Below are positions 47,999-64,000 of a stretch of 64,000 bases of DNA, piece after piece. The notes beneath the pieces are model-generated. The model was not told the DNA's origin and made no database searches. It saw nothing but the letters and a program-made list of their open reading frames with translations. Origin of the DNA: Toxoplasma gondii ME49 (Eukaryota > Apicomplexa > Conoidasida > Eucoccidiorida > Sarcocystidae); the NCBI RefSeq assembly GCF_000006565.2, contig NC_031478.1, positions 107,874-171,873 on the forward strand. The letters run 5' to 3'. Numbering within the stretch: the first letter of the stretch is position 1; every line of letters starts with the position of its first letter. The position numbers and the translations under genes were made by a program.

Positions 47999-50900
47999 TG
48001 TGAGGGAACTCGAGTTTGTGCAGGGGTAGCCCGAAGAAAACGCTCGACGAAAGAGACTCTTCCACTCCCGACGCGTTCGTCGTCATTCCGACTAAACGGA
48101 CGCAGTTCTTCGTCACGCTGCGGCAACCTCTAAGCCAGAAGTCCCACAGCGCTTTATATTCCTCGTCAAAACGTCTAATGGAGAAAAGTGACTGCGCCCG
48201 AGCGAGGCTCGCCCCGGCACGTCAACCGAACTTCAGCAACGGCTACGCCCAACCAGAGTGCAAGAATACACGACCGGAGCCACCCTTATATTCTTCTTGT
48301 CAGTCCTTCTCCACGTGCTCGTCCCGTGCCTCACAACCCAGGGTCTTTAGATGACCCTCAAAGAGCGTCGGAAATGGGCGGAGGAAAGTCGTCCTTCCGC
48401 GAACGCTGCCCTACCGGCCTACCGCCGGTCCGCACAGCGACCAGTTCCCTCTTCTGAAGATGCCGTCTACTCAGGAAAAGACCCAAACTTGTGGAGGAGT
48501 GTCCCGGGTGGTGGGTCCACTGGTTCTATGGAGAAAACAATTCTACAAAAGAACGTTCTTTGAGGATCCAGACGCGATATAGAGGGACGATAAAAGCCGC
48601 GAAGTCAGGGCGCGGACAACGCATACGGATCACGCTCGCCTGAGCAGATGATCCCTCAGGAGAACGAGTGGTTCCTATAACTCGTCAACAAAGGGAGATT
48701 TGCATGTTTTTCCCCAGTTCAACTGAAGAATAAAAGTAAAGGAAACACCCAGCCGCAGCGTGCCACGGAACTGGCTCCACTCGGACCTGTTCACGAATCG
48801 GGGCGGCACAAAGGTTCTCCTGTTTCATGGTGCGACTTCAGGAGCGACCACGGTGAAAACACGGGAAAATAACACACAAAAAGACCGGGAACAACACAAG
48901 CGCCCGATTTTGCAAGGCACTGAGCAATCCATTACAATTTCAGTTCTCCCTCAGCACAACTTGCAACGTAGAGAAGGACTCTGTCGCCCGGCAACCGGCA
49001 GAGGGGCACATACAGGATGTCTGGCGACGATGAGGACAGCGTTCTAGTTCCTCTCTCATAATTACGCGGAGACAGCGCCATAGGCGGGCTGAAAGATACT
49101 CTCCCCGCCGAAGCATGCTAATACAGATATCTTCATCTAACGTAGACACCAAATCGCGTAGACTTGCAAATCCCAAAGCCTTAAGGGACAGGCTGTTCCT
49201 GCACCCCACGGACGGCGACAGCCACTTACGAGCAAGAGCGGACAACGCGACGCCCAGAACCGTGTGAGAGGAAGTAGTGCGCAAAGCGTACTTCGCTGTT
49301 GTCAGTTGCAGAGTGTGAAAACTGGCGCGTCTGCCTTCAACAGCGGGTCGGCGAGGCCGATTTTCGCGATCTGCGCGGTTTTCTATTAAGTACTCGATTT
49401 CACAGCTTGCTCAACACATCAAAGCAAGTATGGACGATGTGTTAGGGTCTCGCGCTTTCCTGTCAGAACCGACGGTTCCAGGCAGAAAATTAGTGCGGAA
49501 AAACTGCTCCCGGGGATGCCGTGGCCACAGCACAGCGAGAATGCGATAGTGTCGCTCGCTTTGCTCGAAACACACAGGAACCGATAAGAATTCGACAATT
49601 CCAGCCTTTTAAAAGCATATCCATGTTCATATGCAGCCGTGGATGGGAAACCTGTCACCGATCTCTGAACTCATCTGGACGGCACGTCATGTTACGTCCA
49701 CGGATAAAAAGTCCGAGTTGGTCCTGTTCCTACGACACCTTAGATGAAGCGGACGTCGCTCGTAACGTGCGACGCTTGTAACGTTTTTCTGCACGTGTAT
49801 TGTCGAAGGCGCTGCAGATCTAACACACTGGGCATGGTGCTCTGCCGGGAGGACAAAAGCGTGAGCCGTAGATGTGGGAATGCTTGTTAAATGCGAAACA
49901 CCTAGAGAAATCGCCCCTTCGTGTGTGACGCCCAGTCAGAAATGCATGCACCTGTTGTCGGTACAAGGAGATTATCGTACTCACGTGTCGCATCTCTCTG
50001 TGTTCCTACCACGCACATCCAAATCTCATTTCGCTGCCCCCCGCCGGGCCCACGTCGGGAAAGCTGAATCACTCGTTAAGCGAGGTTTGCGTTGCTCTGC
50101 CAGATCCTCTTGCGGGAACACTTCATGTCTTTTGGAGCTCAGAGGTAATGCTCGAGACTACAAAATCTGTCAGGGATCCCTGTGCTGCCATCACTCATAC
50201 TCGGCCCAATGGCATTTTAACGACGAGCATTCGCGAACTCCCTTGTCCCACAAGGCACAAAAGGATCGAGACTCGTGACGATAGGCTTAAGCTGTTGGAA
50301 CCCGCTTCCTGAGTTTGGCAAGCGGCAGTAATAATAACATCCCATATCCCTTTTGTACTGTTCTCTGCACACAACGCCATTCCTACTGCCTGACGGTGAC
50401 AACAAGGCTACGCATGTTGGTGGTTGATACGAGTCTCAGATTCACTCTTTTTTTCAAACGGTGGAAAATGACTCACCTACGTCCCTCAAATGTTGGACAG
50501 GTTCCAGGTATCTGCAGAACCTTACAAGGGGACTGCTCCTTTGTGTGGCAGGAATCAGCAAGCTGAAGAACATTCCCCTTCGCGCCGTGTCCTTACATTC
50601 AAGTCAGCAGTACCACGAGCTTTCAGAGTCAGGAAGGGGACAGTGAGTGCTGTGTCAGACTTCCACACACAACCCTGTAATGCCCTAACCCTCACTCACA
50701 GAGACTGACTATTGTTTTACTCTAGTCAAGACACGTCGTAGTTGTGGGCTGAGACAACTATATTGCTGAACTAACGACTACTTCGACAGTGCAAGCATCT
50801 GCGTGAATCAATGAGGCATTTGACGGCTCGGATTCAGTTGCTGTCGCATAGCGGCAATCAGTGTATTGCCGGTTCTTGTTACTGCTGCACACGTTCTGTT

Positions 50901-53900
50901 CCGATGACAGCATAGCCAGTTGAGGTGTTCCAACTGTCTATTTCTAGAATGCAGGCTGCCACAGCTACTACTGCAAATTGCTAATTTGTTGGAACCAGTC
51001 GTCAAACACTGCACAGTATGGCACTTTAGGCTCGCGTTAACAGGCACTCGCACAAGAAAGGTGTCTCTGGTGCGCGTAGTCGATATCGTTTGTTTGGTTT
51101 ATTGCGCCTCACTGGTGCTGCTGCATTAGCAGAACTGGTTAGCATAGGCGGCTTCATTATTAAATTATGTCACCGCGGCTTCCGTCAACAACAATATGCC
51201 GAAGATAAGGCAGGTGAAATCCCGCTGTAGCCATCCTTGTGACTTTGCCGGGACAGCTCCCGTTCGAAAGACGTGGGTTACTACGTCGCTTATTTGAAGT
51301 TGTGGGCCGACATCTTTTAAAATACAGAGCTTCCCCGAGTTCAAGATTTCTGGCAGACACACCGACCTGTCCGAGCCATTACTTTCATGACGGCCCGAAG
51401 GCTTGCGTTTCTCCGAGCCCGATCACTGAAGCATTTTTTCCCACCAGCAGAACAGAAGTGCTTTTCTTCGAATTCTTAGATGCGGCTCTGCCGATCTTCC
51501 GTGACACTTAACGTTGAAAAAAGAACACCACGAAGCGGCTCTGTTCCAACAGCGCTCTTATACGCCGGTATCGTCGAAAAAAACGCAGTTCCGAGTTCTA
51601 TTTGTGATTTGAGTTTCGAAGGGCCGACCTGGTTTTGCCGCAAACGATATAACATGAATTTTGTCAACAAAACCATTCGTATAAACGATTGACGACAACA
51701 TAAAAATCTCAAACTGTGGACCCGCCACATTTGATTCTGGTGCCGTAGCGGTGTTTTTCCCGAGAAGGGGGATACAATAGCATGTTCATTGTCTGTCTGA
51801 CAGAAGCAAGAGCGTCAGTCCAGTACTTTATATCGGCTGTCCGAATTTGTACACACTACGAACCCATGAGACTTCGAAGCTAGACAAAACGGTGTGAGTG
51901 TTTCTTTAAGCCTTTCAGTCTTCTATGACCTACCTTCACAGACTGGATTACATTCGCGCGACGGCCATAACCGAAATAAAAGAAAAAGCTTTGAGATGAA
52001 CGACATAGTATTCAACAATGGAGAAAGGACCAGTCATGGTGATACACGAGGCAGAGAAGTCTCTGAGGAACAGCAGATGGAAAGATCACACTAAGAAAAT
52101 CCCGAACCCCACGTTTCCAGAAGAACACAAAGGCTGACAAGTTCGTCATTCAGGTAGGAAGAAAAAAAAAACACACACAATGGAACAACTCTGTCGAGAT
52201 TCCTCGACGCGAACGAAGCCGCTGGTCGTCCTAGCAACGGGTGTCATGTACACACTCATGCTGTGATTCTGACCGTGAACCACGGACGTAGACAGTTACT
52301 TTCAAGAAGAGAAAAGTCGAAAGGAATGAAACGGCACGGGACACCGTTCACACCGTCCAAGACAAGAAGAAACATACACCGCGTTCTTGGTCCGTCTCAC
52401 AATTATCTTCAGCACTTTGTTACTTGTCCGGCTCTTCTGAGGTTGCCTCGGATTACGCATGACTTGGTAGCGTTCAGTGCTCTGCTTCGCGTAACGGAAA
52501 ATTTTCAGTGCCATCGCCACCAAACGCCACTCTGCCTTCTTTCTACTTGCACTATCAGACCCGCCTGCTCATCAATGTTCCTTTACACCGAAATTCCATA
52601 GCCTCTCCCCGCCCTCTGACTGCCACCATCATTCACATCTGTATCGTCTAGGAAACTGTTTATGTATCGAATATGTCGTTTCTTTAGTCCTGTGCGCCTT
52701 CTCTATCTCTTAACCGCACCCAACCACGAAACGATAAAAACGGTGATTTCTACTACAAAACACGAGTGTGCTGTTCGGAAGACAATAGCCTTTTGGTTTG
52801 TTTTTCGCCGCACAACCTCTTCCGCTCTTCTAGGTGCCTAGCAAATACCACACACATTTTCTAGTCGGGTCACCAGCTCATTAGACTCTCCCATCCCGCG
52901 ACCACTTCCTCTTCACCACGAATGCTACAGACCTGCCCTGGCCAAAAACGTTTCTCCATACTTAACCCCTTTTCATGTTTGTACCGTTCCGTCCCCGCGT
53001 TTTCCCTCATCATGCTGTCCGAAATGGGGAAAATCCAGCTCTCGAATTGATTTTACAACCTATAACGACAAAGCATAGCAGCCAGCGCGTGCGATCGCCG
53101 CTCCTGCGCGCTGCTCCCGAATCAACGAAGGTAACACGGCACACGTGAAATGTACCAACTTTCTTCTCTAGCGGCATCCATTTCTGCCTTCCAGTTTGGC
53201 CCGTCCGACTAACCTCCACGCCCTACCCTTGGCGTTTCTCTCCAGCTCTACACCGTCGACATGGCCACTACTCCTCACTTCCCCGTCTCCTCACCGCCTT
53301 GGTATTTTCCGGCCCCTCCTTCCCTTTCCCCTCACATCATCTTCCATTTCGTAGACGGACGCGGCTGGAAATCCATGTTGGCTGCTTTTCAGCGTCCTTG
53401 TCTCCGCCTTCTCTCGTTTCTTTTCTCGTCGAAGCTTTCCGAGGTGTGCACAACTCCCTGCGTCCTTCGCTGTCGGGTTTTCGGTGGTCAACCCGTGAGT
53501 CTAGCCATGAGTAGCTACGTTTTCTAATCCTGGAGATGTACGGAGAAGAGGGTTACTTCTTTGTGACAGTCTCTATTGGAGCGCCGTCACCACTCGACTT
53601 GCAGCTTTCGATAGTTTCTCGGCGCCCCCGCAAAACTTTACCTATTTGTGGTTTCCTGTGCCAACAACCCACCCGTAAATTCGAACCATTTCACCTCGCT
53701 TCTGTCTCTGGGGGGACTTTTTCATAGTTTCTTGTGGTCCCTCTTGCAATACCATCGTTCGTCTCGCCCCGTCGTTCCCTTTCGTACGAGTAACTTGAAT
53801 GAACAGACGGACGAAGCACCCTTCTGTATTTCAAGAAGCAGAACACAGAAATTCGAGACCATGGCCTGAGCCCGGAACAATTTCTTCGTCTCTCCTTGCC

Positions 53901-54044
53901 CAGATACGCTAACTTCCCGGCTCAACATTCCCTTTCTTTGACACGCTCTTCCCTTTTCGCACGGGATCAGATCCTGAAACTCTGTATGGGATAGCGACTC
54001 GACACGCAATACAGATAGCGCTCTCTCGAGAGATCACGTATTCA
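47999..54044. other. Six kb without a recognised gene
   Basis: Probably contains the promoter of the CRAL-TRIO gene (right of 47999) and the 3' UTR of CDPK7 (left of 54045). About 52600-53700 is pyrimidine-rich on the + strand (purine-rich on the CDPK7 sense strand), and its ORFs (for example 53261-53527, +) are compositional. No domain, tRNA or rRNA seen. Confidence 0.45.

Positions 54045-64000
<9,956 letters not shown>

Noticed and set aside
53261..53527. 88-codon + strand ORF in pyrimidine-rich sequence
   Set aside because: Probably the complement of the CDPK7 3' UTR. No motif.

Overview
The window looks like one end of a Toxoplasma gondii chromosome, or of a close coccidian relative such as Hammondia or Neospora. 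The evidence is intron-rich genes with GT..AG junctions, GC-rich coding exons full of Ala/Gly/Ser/Pro runs, TTTAGGG-type telomeric motifs, a large satellite array at the left edge, and above all a gene with the domain order of apicomplexan CDPK7. Species and chromosome are inferred; no search was possible.

Layout. (1) 1-7929: a satellite array with a 1234-bp unit, entered mid-array at base 1 and interrupted by two 20-N assembly gaps. (2) 7930 to about 28.6 kb: a gene-poor zone holding three smaller, more diverged tandem repeats (about 324 bp, about 238 bp and 215 bp periods) and short ORF fragments, with no gene I can name. (3) About 28.6-31.7 kb: candidate exons on the + strand with good splice sites (secreted-type protein, possibly decayed), meeting a - strand ORF with a membrane anchor and acidic 7-residue repeats over a 21-bp minisatellite. 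(4) 31.7-38.6 kb: no recognised gene, two short interstitial telomere-like tracts, and a purine/pyrimidine-skewed block. (5) 38636-44181: a - strand gene of about ten exons whose junctions all keep phase; its product (about 621 aa, N-terminal hydrophobic segment) is not recognised. (6) 46649-47998: a single-exon - strand gene for a 449-aa membrane or secretory protein with a SEC14-like CRAL-TRIO lipid-binding domain. (7) 54045-64000: the - strand CDPK7 gene, 5'-truncated by the window edge, with low-complexity N-terminus, degenerate EF-hand, Cys-rich zinc-ribbon-like module, PH domain, intact Ser/Thr kinase domain and low-complexity tail.

All three genes I am confident of lie on the - strand and read toward the satellite end. 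They do not form an operon or a visible pathway, although two of them (PH-domain kinase, CRAL-TRIO protein) plausibly engage phosphoinositides or other membrane lipids. Intron positions were read by eye from GT/AG signals and reading phase, so individual boundaries may be off even where the gene is secure.
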